Assembly (NCBI GenBank): GCA_036785325.1
Contig: JAXIVH010000001.1
Location: 8,599,213-8,663,212 of the forward strand
DNA from: Urophycis tenuis
Taxonomy: Eukaryota; Chordata; Actinopteri; Gadiformes; Phycidae
Direction: 5' to 3'
DNA length: 64,000 nucleotides
Numbering within the stretch: position 1 is the stretch's first letter; each line of letters starts with the position of its first letter. Positions 53,713 to 64,000 of the stretch are shown one piece after another. The translations under genes and the position numbers were made by a program. The notes below the pieces were generated by a model. The model was not told the origin of the DNA and searched no databases. It saw only the letters and a list, made by a program, of their open reading frames with translations.

Positions 53713-56700
53713 TCATACATTCTTACACAGGGTGTGAAACAGTGAAGAAAATAACAGTAAAGTGACAACATCTGTATTTGTCCCAGTAGTTGTAGCTCTG
53801 CTGGTGGTCCCCTGTGTGGCAGAAGCCGGTATGCCGGTGGGTCTCTGTGGTACTATTGGTGTTGTCGTCATATTTGGAGAGTCTATGTGAAAGATAAAGA
53901 TGTTTTTAGAAATTGGTAAGATGTTATGATGTGAACAACCAGTACTTTTTAGATTATTACATTAAAAGCAGGGAGATGCAAGAAACTGACCTGCTTTGAT
54001 ACTGCCAGGAATTATATTCAGGAATACAATTGATGTATTTAGCGTCATATTGAGAGCGTCTTCTACACTAGTGATGTTTGGCACAACAGACTGATTTGTA
54101 AAGATCAAATCAACCTCTGCCCCCACAGAGCCTTCCCTGTACAGAAACAGTTGTCATTAGATATTCACAAATCAAAGTAAGTCATATAAGGCAGTGAATT
54201 GAAACAAAAGAAAACAAATGCCTACTGACCAAAGACGTCTTAGATGCGATTGACGGAAAATGTGTGGATAGACATGGCGGTACCCTCGATTACACTAAAG
54301 ATGAAAAGCAACATATTTGAGAAGTGGTTAAACTGTGACTTTTATAAAAATAGAGATTACAAATAGAGGTTTGTGAAAGTATATTACCTCTTTTGTTATA
54401 TTAAGACTTATGTCTTTGAATTCTTGAGACTGGGGATTGTTGTAAGCTGGGAGGAATCGGCGTATTATCCGGAACTGCAGTAGAAGGTAGCCTTCCTCTA
54501 CTGTTGGAGGGTCAGTGGATTCTGTTGTAGGCAAAGGATCTGTGATGGCTGCACTCATCTAAAAATGCAAATGAAATGGAGAAAATGTGCCAACATTTTT
54601 TATTTTTGTATCTATTGTATCGAATTCAGTAGATGTGAAGAGATGTTTGAACTGCCAGATGCGACAATGAGATTTATTTAGAAAAAAGGTACTTAATTTC
54701 TTAAATTGTTCTGCCTGACATATTTTTAGTATTATAAGTATACGAGTATATTTTTGTGAAAGTCGTAATTTACAAATGCTTAAATGCTCTTTAACATGGG
54801 AACATGTCATTATGATGTTAAATATATAAAAATTAGTAACATCAACAGAGAATAAAACATTAATGACATTTCTAAGTTCCAACCAATAATATTCAGTTGC
54901 GCTCAAAGGTTTTTTGTAATTTTGTCCATGTTTTAGTATTGTGAAAGTATTGCCGTTCCTGCTGCAGTGGTAATGGTGGAAGCGGTTGTTTGATTGTCTA
55001 TAGTGGCTTTCGGAAATGCTGTGGTAACTAAAAGACCTACACTTGTGGTTGTTTGACCCGCAGTTGTGGGTGTTGGACCAACAGTGGTAGTTGTTGGCCC
55101 TGCTGTGATACTTCTGGAACCAGCTGTTGTAGTTGTTCGGGCAGCAGTTGTAGTTATTGGACCAGCTGTATTCGTTGTGGGGCCAGCTGTGGTAGTTTTT
55201 GGACCTGCTGTTTTAGTCGTTGGACCCACAGTTATAGTTGTTGGACCAGCTGTGGTAGTTGTTGGACCTGCAATTGTGGATGTTGGACCTGCAATTGTGG
55301 ATGTTGGACCAGCTATGGTAGTTGTGGGGCCAGCATTTGTAGTTGTTGGACCAGCTGTTGTTGTTGTGGGGACAGCTTTGGTAGTTTTTGGAACTGCTGT
55401 GGTAGTCCTTGGTCCAGCAGTGGTAGTTGTTGGAACCGCAGTTGTAGTCTTTGGACCAGCTGTGATAGTTGTTGGACCAGCGGTTGTGGTTGTGGGGCCA
55501 GCTGTGGTAGTTGTTGGACCCACTGTGGTAGTTGTAGGGCCAGCAGTGGTAGTTGTTGGACCCAAAGTTGTGGTTCTTCGACCAGCTGTTGTAGTTGTTG
55601 GGCCAGCAGTTGTAGTTGGGCCAGCTGTTGTGGTTGTTTGACCAGCTGTGGGAGTTGTTGTTTCTGCAGTTGTGGTTATGAGACCGGCAGTTGTAGTTGT
55701 TGGACCAGCTGTTGTCATTATTGGACCAGCTGGACTGGACTGGCTGCTAGAGTTGTTGGACCTGCATTTTTGGGTGTTGGACCAGCTGTGGTAGTTGTGG
55801 GGCCAGCAGTTGTAGTTGTTGTACCAGTTGTCGTAGTTGTTTGAGCAGCAGTTGTGGTTCTGGGGCCAGGTGTGGTAGTTGTTGGACCTGCTGTGTTGGT
55901 TGTAGGGCCAGCATTTGTAGTTGTTGCACCTGCTGTGGTAGATGTTGGACCACTGGTTGTGGTTGTAGGGCTAGCTGTGGTAGTTGTTGGACCAGCAGTT
56001 TTGGTTATGGAGCCAGCTGTGGTAGTTGTTGGACCAGCTGTGGTAGTTGTTGGACCCGCAGTTGTAGTTGTTGGACCAGCGGTTGTAGTTGTTGGACCTG
56101 CTATTGTACTTGTGGGACCCGCAGTGGTAGTTGTGGGGACAGCAGTTGTAGTTGTCAGACCAATAGTTTTGGTTGTCGGAACAGCTGTTGTACATTTTGG
56201 GCCAGCATTTATAGTTGGTGGACCAGCTGTTGTTGATGTGGGGCCAGCTGTGGTAGTTGTTGGACCTGTTGTGATAGTTGTTGGGCCCGCAGTTGTAGTT
56301 TTTGGACCAGCTGTTATTGTTGTGGGGCAAGCAGGTGTGGTTGTTGGACCAGCTGTTGTAGTTTTAGGGCCAGCTGTTGTAGTTGTTGGACAAGCTCTTG
56401 TGGTTGTTGGCCAACTCTGGTAGTTTTTGGACCGGCAGTTGTGGTTGTTGGACCAGCTGTTGTTGTGGGGCCAGCGGTTGTACTTGTTGGACCAGCAGTT
56501 GTGGTTGTCAGACCAGCTGTTGTAGTTGTTGGGCCAACAGTTGTAGTTGTTGGACCAGCTGTTTTAGTCGTTGGACCCGCAGTTATGGTTTTTGGACCAG
56601 CTTATGTAGTTGTTGGACCTGCAATTGTGGATGTTGGACCAGCTATGGTAGTTGTGGGGCCAGCAGTTGTAGTTGTTGTACCAGCTGTTGTCGTTGTTGG

Positions 56701-59700
56701 ACCAGAGGTTGTAATTGTTGGACCCGCCGTTGTGGTTGTTGGACCAGCTGTGGTAGCTGTTGGACCAGCTGTTGTTGTTTTGGGGCCGGCAGTTGTAGTT
56801 GTTGGACCAGCTGTTGTTGTTGTGGGGCCAACTGTGGTAGTTTTTGGATCTGCAGTTGTGGTTGGGGGACCAGCTGTGGTAGTTGTGGGGAAAGCAGTTT
56901 TAGTTATTGGACCAGCTTTTGTTGTTGTGGGGCCAGCTGTGGTAGTTTTTGGACCTGCTGTGGTAGTCGTTCCAGCAGTGGTAGTTGTTGGACCAGCCGT
57001 TGTTGTGGGGCCAGCAGTTGTAGTTGTTCAACCAGCTGAGGTAGTTGTGGGACTGGCTGTTGTAGTTGTTGGACCTTCAGTTGTTGTTGGCGGACCAGAT
57101 TTGGTAGTTGTGGGGCCAGCAGTTGTAGTTGTTGGAACAACAGTTGTGGTTGTCGGACCAGCTGTTGTAGTTGTTCGGCCAGCAGTTGTAGTTATTGGAC
57201 CAGCTGTTGTTGTTGTGGGGCCAGCTGTGGTAGTTGTTGTACCAGTTGTCGTAGTTGTTTGAGCAGCGTTTGTGGTTCTGGGGCCAGGTGTGGTAGTTGT
57301 TGAACCTGCTGTGTTGGTTGTAGGGCCAGCAGTTGTAGTTGTTGGACCTGCTGTGGTAGATGTTGGACCACTGGTTGCGGTTGTAGTGCTAGCTGTGGTA
57401 GTTGTTGGACCAGCAGTTTTTGTTGTGGAGCCAGCATTCATAGTTGTTGGTTGGACCAGCTGTGGTAGTTGTTGGACCCGCAGTTGTAGTTGTTGGACCA
57501 GCAGTTGAAGTTGTTGGACCTGCTGTTGTACTTGTGGGACCCGCAGTTGTGGTTGTTGGACCAGCTGTTGTTGTTGTGGGGCCAGCAGTTGTAGTTGTGG
57601 GCCCAGCAGTTGTAGTTGTCAGAGCAACAGTTTTGTTTGTCGGAACAGCTTTTGTAGATGTTGGGCCCGCAGGTGTAGTTGGTGGACCAGCTGTTATTGT
57701 TGTGGGGCAAGCAGTTGTAGTTGTTGGAGCAGCTGTGTTAGTTGTTGGCCTGGCTCTTGGAGTTGTTGGACCTGCAGTTGTGGTTGTTGGACCAGCTGTG
57801 GTAGTTGTGGGGCCCTTAGTTGTAGTTGTTGTACCAGCTGTTGTAGTTGTTTGACCAGCGGTTGTGATTGTGGGGCCAGGTGTGGCAGTTGTTGGACCTG
57901 CTGTGTTGGTTCTAGGGCCAACAGTGGTAGTGGTTGGACCCACAGTTGTGGTTGTTGAACCAGCTGTGGTATGTGTGGGGCCAGCAGATGTGGTTGTTGG
58001 ACCAACTGTGGTAGTTGTTGGACCAGCGGTTGTAGTTGTTGGACCTGTTGTGGTACTTGTGGAACCCGCAGTTGTGGTACTTGTGGAACCCGCAGTTGTG
58101 GTTGTTGTACCAGCTGTTGTAGATGTTGGGCCAGCAGTTATAGTCGGTGGACCAGCTGTTATTGATGTGGGGCCAGCAGTTGTAGTTGTTGGACCTACTG
58201 TGGTAGATGTTGGACCACTGGTTTTGGTTGTAGGGCTAGCTGTGGTAGTTGTTGGACCAGCAGTTTTTGTTGTGGAGCCAGCTGTGGTAGTTGTTGGACC
58301 AGCTGTGGTAGTTGTTGGACCCGCAGTTGTAGTTGTTGGAGCAGCTGTGGTAGTTGTTGGACTGGCTGTTGGTGTTGTTGGACTGGCTGTTGGACCAGCT
58401 GTGGCAGTTGTGGGGCCAGCTGTCGTAGTTGTTTGACCAGTGGTTGTGGTTATTGGGCCAGGTGTGGTAGTTGTTGGCCCTGCTTTGTTGGTTGTAGGGC
58501 CAACAAGTGTAGTTGTTGGACCTGCTGTGGTAGATGTTGGACCACCGGTTGTGGTTGAAGGGCTAGCTGTGGTAGTTGTTGGACCAGCAGTTTTTGTTGT
58601 GGAGCCAGCATTCATAGTTGTTGGACCAGCTGTGGTAGTTGTTGGACCCGCTGTTGTTGATGTGGGACCAGCATTGGTAGTTTTTGGACTCGCAGTTGCA
58701 GTTATCTGACCAGCTGTTGTTGACGTGGGCCCTGCTATGGTAGTTGTTGGACCCTCAGTTGTGGCTGTAGGGCCAGCAGTGATAGTTGTTGGACCAGCTG
58801 TGGTAGTTGTGGGGTCAGCAGTTGTAGTTGTAGGACCAGCAGTTATGGTTTTCGGACCAGCTGTTGTTGTTGAATTGGGGCCAGCTGTGGTAGTTGTTGA
58901 ATTTGCTGTGGTAGTTGTTGGACTTGCTGTGGTAGTTGTAGGGCCAGCAGTGTTATTTGTTGGACCCACCGTTGTGGTTGTTGGACCAGCTGTGGTAGTT
59001 GTTGGACCTGCAGTTGTGGTTGTTGCACCAGCTGTGGTAGTTGTTGGACCCACAGTTGTGGTTGTAGGGCCAGCAGTTGTAGTTGTACAACAAGCAGTGG
59101 TTGTTTTCGGACCAGCTGTTGTTGTTGATGTGGGGCCAGATGTGGTAGTTGTTTGGCCTGCTCTGGTAGTTGTAGGGCCAGCAATGGTAGTTGTTGGACC
59201 CGCAAATGTGGTTGTTGGACCTGCATTTGTGGTTTTTGGACCAGTTGTTGTTGTTGTGGGGCCAGCAGTTGTGTTTTTTGGACCAGCAGTCTTACTTGAT
59301 GGACCAGCAGTTGTGCTTGCTGGACCAGCTGTGGTATTTGTTGCACCCGCAGTTGTCGTTGTGGGATGAGCAGTTGTAGTTGTTGGTCCTGCTGTGTTAG
59401 TTTTTTGGCCAGCTATTGTAGTTGTAGGGCCAGCAATGGTAATTGGTGTACCCGTAGTTGTGGTTGTTGGACCAGCTGATGTAGTTTCGGGGTCAGCAGT
59501 TATAGTTTTTGGACTCACTGTTGTTATTGTGGGACCAGCAGTGGTACTTGTTGGACCAGCTGTTGTTGTTGTGGGGCCATCAGTAGTAGTTGTTGGACCT
59601 ACTGTGGTAGTATACTGACTCTCTGTCGTAGGTGTTGCATCCACTATCTTCACAAATAACACTGTAAAATATGTATGCAAAATTTTGAATTTGAACCATC

Positions 59701-59944
59701 TTCAACATGGGTACAACAGGGTAAATGTTTATAAATAAGATACATTTTGTGTTAAATGTTTGATTTTTTACATTATTGTTAATAGTTTCATCAACTACAG
59801 TCATCACTATAACATTTTCCAACTTAATCCTATTACTTAATATTTGCTTAATAGTTTGTAATTCGGCTGCTGTTATAGAATTTGTCATAACTTACCGAGA
59901 ACATACAGAAAAGTTGTCTTCCATCTGTTTCTATTCTTTGCCAT
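53713..59944 (-). CDS. Mucin with Thr/Pro tandem repeats and SEA domain
   Basis: Exons visible on the minus strand: 59896-59944 (ATG 59944, signal peptide RWKTTFLYVL..), repeat exon from 59661 to about 54950, and SEA exons 54388-54558, 54230-54294 and 53991-54136. The tail exon is 53713-53882. Splice phases agree from 54558 to the stop. The second exon completes the signal peptide (LFVKIVDA) and enters (G-P-T-T-T-T-A)n repeats, a heavily O-glycosylated mucin domain. SEA domain: EEGYLLLQFRIIRRFLPAYN, GYRHVYPHIF and WEGSVGAEVDLIF, where G-SV is the expected self-cleavage point. The tail has Thr/Pro sequence and a hydrophobic end DVVTLLLFSSLFHTL, more like a GPI signal than a TM plus cytoplasmic domain. 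The repeat exon changes frame several times and has a TGA at 57028, and its donor is unclear (GT or GC near 55010 or 54950). Either a repeat-assembly error or a decaying gene. Confidence 0.8.
54950..59650. repeat. 21-bp coding tandem repeat (mucin PTS domain)
   Basis: Over 200 imperfect 21-nt units (minus strand GGTCCAACAACTACAACTGC T, encoding G-P-T-T-T-T-A), with variants of 18 and 24 nt. Breaks of frame: a 4-nt TTGG duplication near 57445, a 1-nt loss near 56410 and an irregular junction near 55740. Open frames on the plus strand with V-V-V-G-P-A repeats are shadows of this array. Confidence 0.97.
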
Positions 59945-61239
59945 TTCTTTTGCTTCTATGAAACAGAAAAGGAAGAATGATCTATTTACTTAAGACTTCT
60001 GTATGTTTTCCTTTTTTTTTTTTCTTCTTCAGATGACCTCTTCCAGTTACTCCCGAAGGAAGTGTTATTTCCAATTTTCATTTAAAAGCACCCTATCTCA
60101 CCATGTCACTTAATCAATGTGTTTGTATTTAAGCTAAAGAGCTAAAGATATTTTGGGGGATTGGCTTTCTTTTTTGGTAGTTTGCTCTGGCTGATAACCC
60201 TGTCTGCTTACTTATGACAGAGTTCAGGTATTTGCTTAGGAACCTTCATTATGGAACAGACGCCTAGAGTCTGAACAAGCACTCTCGCAGATGGGCAAAA
60301 TATTATCCCTGCATGGGAAATGTTACACGTGTTGTGTTACTTTTGCTTTGAATATGCATCACAATCATCCAAACCAGTACAGCAAAAATGTACTACATCA
60401 TACATTGTAACCAGTAAAATGAAAGTATACTAAACTCAAATATACTAAATATTAATAAAATGTTAGATGTAGAATGTAAAAAAATATATAAATTTGCCTT
60501 TTCTGAAGAAAATGCATGTAGTTGGATGAGCCAACTCATCATGTGTGCAATTTTCTGTGACTATTCTAACATGCTAATGCTAGTCAAGGCTAATGCTAGT
60601 CAAGGCTAATGCTAGCCAAGGCTAATGCTAATGTCTTACCATCCCTGGGCCGCTTTGAAGCGTACTTGTGATTGATTGAATGCTGTTGGCTCATTTTCAT
60701 AGTGTAATATGTGCATAATGCTGACATGTTTACCTCAATGATATGATACCTCAGTGATGCTCATTTGCGTTTATGGATCATGAGAAAAAAAAAATATTTT
60801 TAAACTTTGAAAGTACAGAATAATCTATCTTCATCCTTGAGGCAAAAATGTTCAGCATGTCAAATAAGGCCCATATACCAAGTGTCTGAATGTTTTTAAA
60901 CAGGGCAAGGGGGCTGCCTTTGACCATTATAGTTAGCCCTGTGGTCAAAGTGGCACTTAAGCTTTTAGAGACCAGCTCAATCTGTGGTTCTATGTGTGTA
61001 AAACAAATTGTCAACTCTGAGTAATTCACCTTTGGTGGATGTCTGTATTTTTTGTCCATTGACTTCCACTATAAAAATGGCTAACATAAAATCAGTAACA
61101 AGTATATATCTAAGGTAAACACTGATTAAATTGGTGTGATCATACTATTGAGTCCACTTTTTTATGTAGCCAAGCCTACATGAATGTAATATGACATAAT
61201 AGCAGTAGTTTACATTAACGCCAATAAGTTGAATTTGCC
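59945..61239. other. Mucin 5' region; short tandem repeat
   Basis: A splice acceptor (TTCTGTTTCATAG) 15 nt before the mucin ATG implies an upstream 5'-UTR exon, not located. A 16-bp unit GCTAATGCTAGTCAAG repeats about four times at 60572-60633. Nothing else recognised. Confidence 0.55.
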
Positions 61240-62535
61240 CCTGACTGACTGACTGTTTGGTTTAATATACACCCTCTGGTGCAACCTAGACACATCATCA
61301 GTGATGTAACCTGAGGTCATAGGGTGTTTCGGGTCTCTCAACATCAGACACCCTCGCCCAGGCGACCCAGCCGGGGGTGATCAGACCCCGGCTTGTGTCT
61401 AGGTAGCTTGTGTGGCCCACGGATCACCCCTCCTGATCCACAGCCATCTTGATGCCTTCTCAGCAGCATCAGTGATGTTCTTGATGGCTTTCTTGCTGTG
61501 CAGTCCCCTTATTCCCAACAACTTGAGGGCCCTGCAGAGTGACTGGCCTGCGAAACCTCGGCAACCAACCTCAATGGGACTACAACGAGTCTTCCATCCG
61601 TTGCGCCGGCATTCGCCTGCCAGCTCCTCATACTTGGCCCTCTTCCTCTCAAATGCCTCCTCCATCCGGTCTTCCCAGGGCACAGTCAACTCCAGCAGTA
61701 TCACCTGCCTTGTTGATTCTGACATAAGAACCAAGTCCGGCCTAAGTGTGGTCACTGCGATGGTCTCTGGGAATTTAAGCTGTTTCCCCAAGTCCACCTT
61801 CAGCTGCCAGTCCCTAGCTGTTGTCAGGAGCCCCCCTGTTTGGCCTGGGCGTTGTTGAGGCTTCTCACCAGATTTAACAAAGGTGATTGAATGCCTAGCT
61901 GGCTGTTGCTGCTTGCTGAGTGAGATCCCCGAGCAGATGGTATCTGCTATCACCTTCAGCACCTGGTCGTGGCGCCAACGATAGCGCCCCTCGCCCAGGG
62001 CTTTCGGGCAACAGCTTAGGATGTGCTCCAGTGATCCTCTCCTCTGACACAAAGGGCAAGCAGGTGTTTCTGCCAGGCCCCAACAGAAGAGGTTGGAAGG
62101 GCTGGGGAGGACGTCGTAGACTGACTGGATCAAAAACTTTAAACGGAATGGCTCTGCCTTCCAAAGCTCTGACCAAGAAATCTTCCTATCCAGTGTCTGC
62201 TCCCATCTAGTCCACGGCCCCTGTTGTCTCATCCCGACCATCTTGCTTGAGCGGGTCTCCTCCAGCCCTGCTCGAACCTCTTCCTGGATAAGCTGCCGCC
62301 TCTCCTTCCCCCGGGCCTTGTTGTACCGAGGCCCTGGGTTGCTCCCAAGCCCTGCCCGGCCTGTCGCCACTGTTCCCACCAGAACACCGTGGCGCAGCCG
62401 CGCCTCAGCTTGCTCGACCGTCTCCTGGGCTCTCCACTTCCGCCCAGTCCGCACTTCAATCCCCGCTAAGGAGACTTTGGTGTCACTCGAGTCTCTGTAC
62501 AGCAGCACCTTTCTCGCACGGGTAACCATGAACTC
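61240..62535 (-). mobile_element. 5'-truncated LINE with restriction-like endonuclease
   Basis: Contains only the C-terminal coding part and a 3'-UTR. The 3' end (CATCACTGATGATGTGTCTA GGTTGCACC on the minus strand) stops at a (CAGT)n-like tail near 61238-61252. The RT domain expected upstream is absent beyond 62535, the usual result of incomplete reverse transcription. Confidence 0.65.
61399..62529 (-). CDS. C-terminal region of an RLE-type LINE, 376 aa, open
   Basis: Unbroken from ATG 62529. The middle has a zinc-binding cluster PACPLCQRRGSLEHILSCC (C-x2-C-x7-H-x4-C), typical of LINE proteins just upstream of a restriction-like endonuclease. The nuclease signature follows: TTLRPDLVLMS then VILLELTVPWEDRMEEAF, a PD-(D/E)xK-type arrangement. 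It ends with a basic tail. This set is known from R2/R4/NeSL-type LINEs; teleosts carry related families such as Rex6. Which clade cannot be told without the RT. The fact that the frame is open is notable for a truncated copy; a domesticated nuclease cannot be excluded. Confidence 0.65.
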   Translation of the reverse strand: MVTRARKVLLYRDSSDTKVSLAGIEVRTGRKWRAQETVEQAEARLRHGVLVGTVATGRAGLGSNPGPRYNKARGKERRQLIQEEVRAGLEETRSSKMVGMRQQGPWTRWEQTLDRKISWSELWKAEPFRLKFLIQSVYDVLPSPSNLFCWGLAETPACPLCQRRGSLEHILSCCPKALGEGRYRWRHDQVLKVIADTICSGISLSKQQQPARHSITFVKSGEKPQQRPGQTGGLLTTARDWQLKVDLGKQLKFPETIAVTTLRPDLVLMSESTRQVILLELTVPWEDRMEEAFERKRAKYEELAGECRRNGWKTRCSPIEVGCRGFAGQSLCRALKLLGIRGLHSKKAIKNITDAAEKASRWLWIRRGDPWATQAT

Positions 62536-63159
62536 CTCCGACAGACTACTAAGATATAAACATGAAACTTGTCACATTAACTAAGGGGGGTTTTCTCGAC
62601 TTGCCCACTTAGATCACATTTCTGGGCAACTCTGGAGTGGATGTGTGAATGATTTAATAATGTTGTCTCATTTGCATATTCTTTATTTGCCATAACTGCC
62701 ATTTTTAGCTCAATTAAAAAATATAATGATTATATATATAGATTTTGGTTAATCAGAGGAAAGCTGTATGTGTACCAAATGTGATGTCATTTGGTTTAAT
62801 GGCTCATGAAATGCAGATTTTTCCAAAACACTCAAGGTACAGCTAAATCTATCCAGAAGGACCTTATGGGTCCTTGAGGCAAAAAGGTTCAGTATAATAT
62901 TATATATATATGTGTGTGTGTGTGGTTCCAAACTTTGTGAAGAGCTGCACATTTGGTGTGATTGATTTTTACATTTTTGAAAAACAAAAAAGTATAAAAG
63001 TATATTACATTTACTATATAAGAGTAGATGAGAACTACACTGATAAATTCCCAACCTTTTGCCATTGGTTTAAAACATTTAAACCAAAAGTTTGGCTTGC
63101 CATGACACAAATTAACCTATAAGAGGAGAAGAGAGTGGTCTTCTCAGTATTTTTTAGAT
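62536..63159. other. No gene recognised
   Basis: AT-rich flank with a short (TATA)/(GT)n tract near 62898-62923. Confidence 0.5.
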
Positions 63160-63388
63160 ATGGGAACAAAATTTGTTCTCTGCATTTGACCCATCCTATG
63201 GTCCATAGGAGCAGTGGGCTGCTATGCTCAGTGCCCGGGGAGCAAGTTGGGGTTCAGTGTCTTGCTCAAGGACACTTCGACATGCGGACAGTTGGAGGAG
63301 GGGAATCGAGGGGATAGAACCACCGACCCTACGGTTATTGGATGACCGGCTCTGTCCCCCCTTTCTATCCACTGAGCGACTGCCACCA
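63160..63388 (-). repeat. Composite tRNA-derived SINE
   Basis: The minus-strand head at 63388 reads GGTGGCAGTCGCTCAGTGGA; its tail shares the TTCTCTGCATTTGACCCATC block with 45300-45525. Its head region matches the fragment at window positions 1-93. Confidence 0.75.
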
Positions 63389-63608
63389 ATTGTCAATTAG
63401 CAATGTTCATGTTGTTTTTAATAGTCACTTAGATATTGACCATAAGGACATGTTGTTGACTATAGGGAAGCCTGCTGATGTTTCCTTTTCACCTGACTTT
63501 CCATATTCCAAAATATTCATCAAACATTCATCTTATCATTGACAAAATAGCATCAAGTTATATATATATGTAGAAAAATAATTAATTTATAAGCATACTT
63601 GCAACACA
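63389..63608. other. No gene recognised
   Basis: Short spacer between the SINE and the direct repeat. Confidence 0.5.
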
Positions 63609-64000
63609 CGGCTCACGAGTGTGGAAACAATTTGTTGGGACAACCCAAGTGGAAGACCTGCACATCGCGATCACCAAGCGCAACGTCAGACCAAACAGAC
63701 TTTCCGGTTCTACTTCAATATCGGTGCCAACACGTGTAGGAGTTAACTTCTAAACACTCCAGTGTGTCTCTTTTGTGTTGCAGCCACTCAAGCGGAGTCC
63801 CGGGAGTCTTGGCCTTTGATCCGGTCTCTGAGTGATTCGTGGCTTTCTGTTGTCAAACAAGTTGACCGACTGTATATATGGTAGTAATACCTCAAAACTG
63901 GTGATGTGTTGTTAGATTGAGGATCAGGTGTGCATTTTAGCCCACATTCCCACTGGTATTCTCATTTCTCACTGGTACTGATTGAATACATGTACATGTC
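63609..64000. repeat. Direct repeat, 3' copy (partner at 1092-1411)
   Basis: Same unit as 1092-1411 but with about 68 extra bp (about 63766-63833, containing GTTGCAGCCACTCAAGCGGA). The plus strand is open through GTTQVEDLHIAITKRNVRPN and ends VPTRVGVNF. Continues to the window edge. Confidence 0.75.

Noticed and set aside
55053..59618. Long plus-strand frames with V-V-V-G-P-A or C-W-T-S-C repeats
   Set aside because: They are antisense shadows of the 21-nt mucin repeat; a unit length divisible by three keeps all frames open.

Overview
This is vertebrate, almost certainly teleost fish, nuclear DNA. Genes are spliced with GT-AG introns. One host gene reads as the membrane RING protein RNF24. 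The repeats are typical of ray-finned fish: tRNA-derived SINEs ending in the 'GTCGCTTTGGA..AAAAGC' type tail, a Rex3/RTE-like LINE, sushi-like and Gmr1-like Ty3/gypsy elements, a DIRS/Ngaro-type element and several hAT transposons. The species cannot be fixed from the window alone.

Host genes are few and all lie on the minus strand. (1) rnf24, 17.1-21.4 kb: transmembrane exon, a short exon, RING-H2 exon and terminal exon are visible; one exon was not found and another is 2 nt out of frame. (2) A small 102-aa gene at 39.9-40.8 kb (TATA box near 41.04 kb) encodes a signal peptide, a Ser/Thr/Ala-rich stalk and a hydrophobic C-terminus, as in GPI-anchored mini-mucins. (3) A large mucin gene at 53.7-59.9 kb has a signal-peptide exon, about 4.7 kb of 21-nt Thr/Pro repeats, a three-exon SEA domain and a short hydrophobic tail. 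Genes 2 and 3 share a 49-nt, phase-1 signal exon preceded by a 5'-UTR intron.

The rest is mostly mobile DNA. 3.2-3.7 kb: solo LTR with 5-bp target duplication. 4.95-5.96 kb: two foldback/MITE elements, one holding telomere-like repeats. 9.4-13.1 kb: truncated Gmr1-like gypsy element with a SCAN-like Gag. 13.6-15.6 kb: broken L1/Tx1-like LINE. 21.9-26.3 kb: complete hAT transposon with TIRs, perfect 8-bp duplication and an apparently intact three-exon 749-aa transposase, in sense orientation in an rnf24 5' intron. 27.6-31.3 kb: 33-bp minisatellite abutting a decayed Ngaro-like element. 34.6-38.0 kb: full-length Rex3-like LINE with an intact 1062-codon ORF. 42-47 kb: SINEs, L2-like tails and two hAT derivatives, one inside a SINE. 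47.2-53.3 kb: sushi-like gypsy provirus with both LTRs, 5-bp duplication and a predicted self-priming site, interrupted by a 1.25-kb hAT derivative. 61.2-62.5 kb: 3' part of a LINE with a restriction-like endonuclease. A 0.3-0.4 kb direct repeat occurs near both ends of the window.

The notable points are the apparently intact hAT element, the intact Rex3-like LINE, the self-priming provirus with internal deletions, and the pair of mucin-like genes. All splice joins and family names are read by eye and were not tested by search or RNA data.
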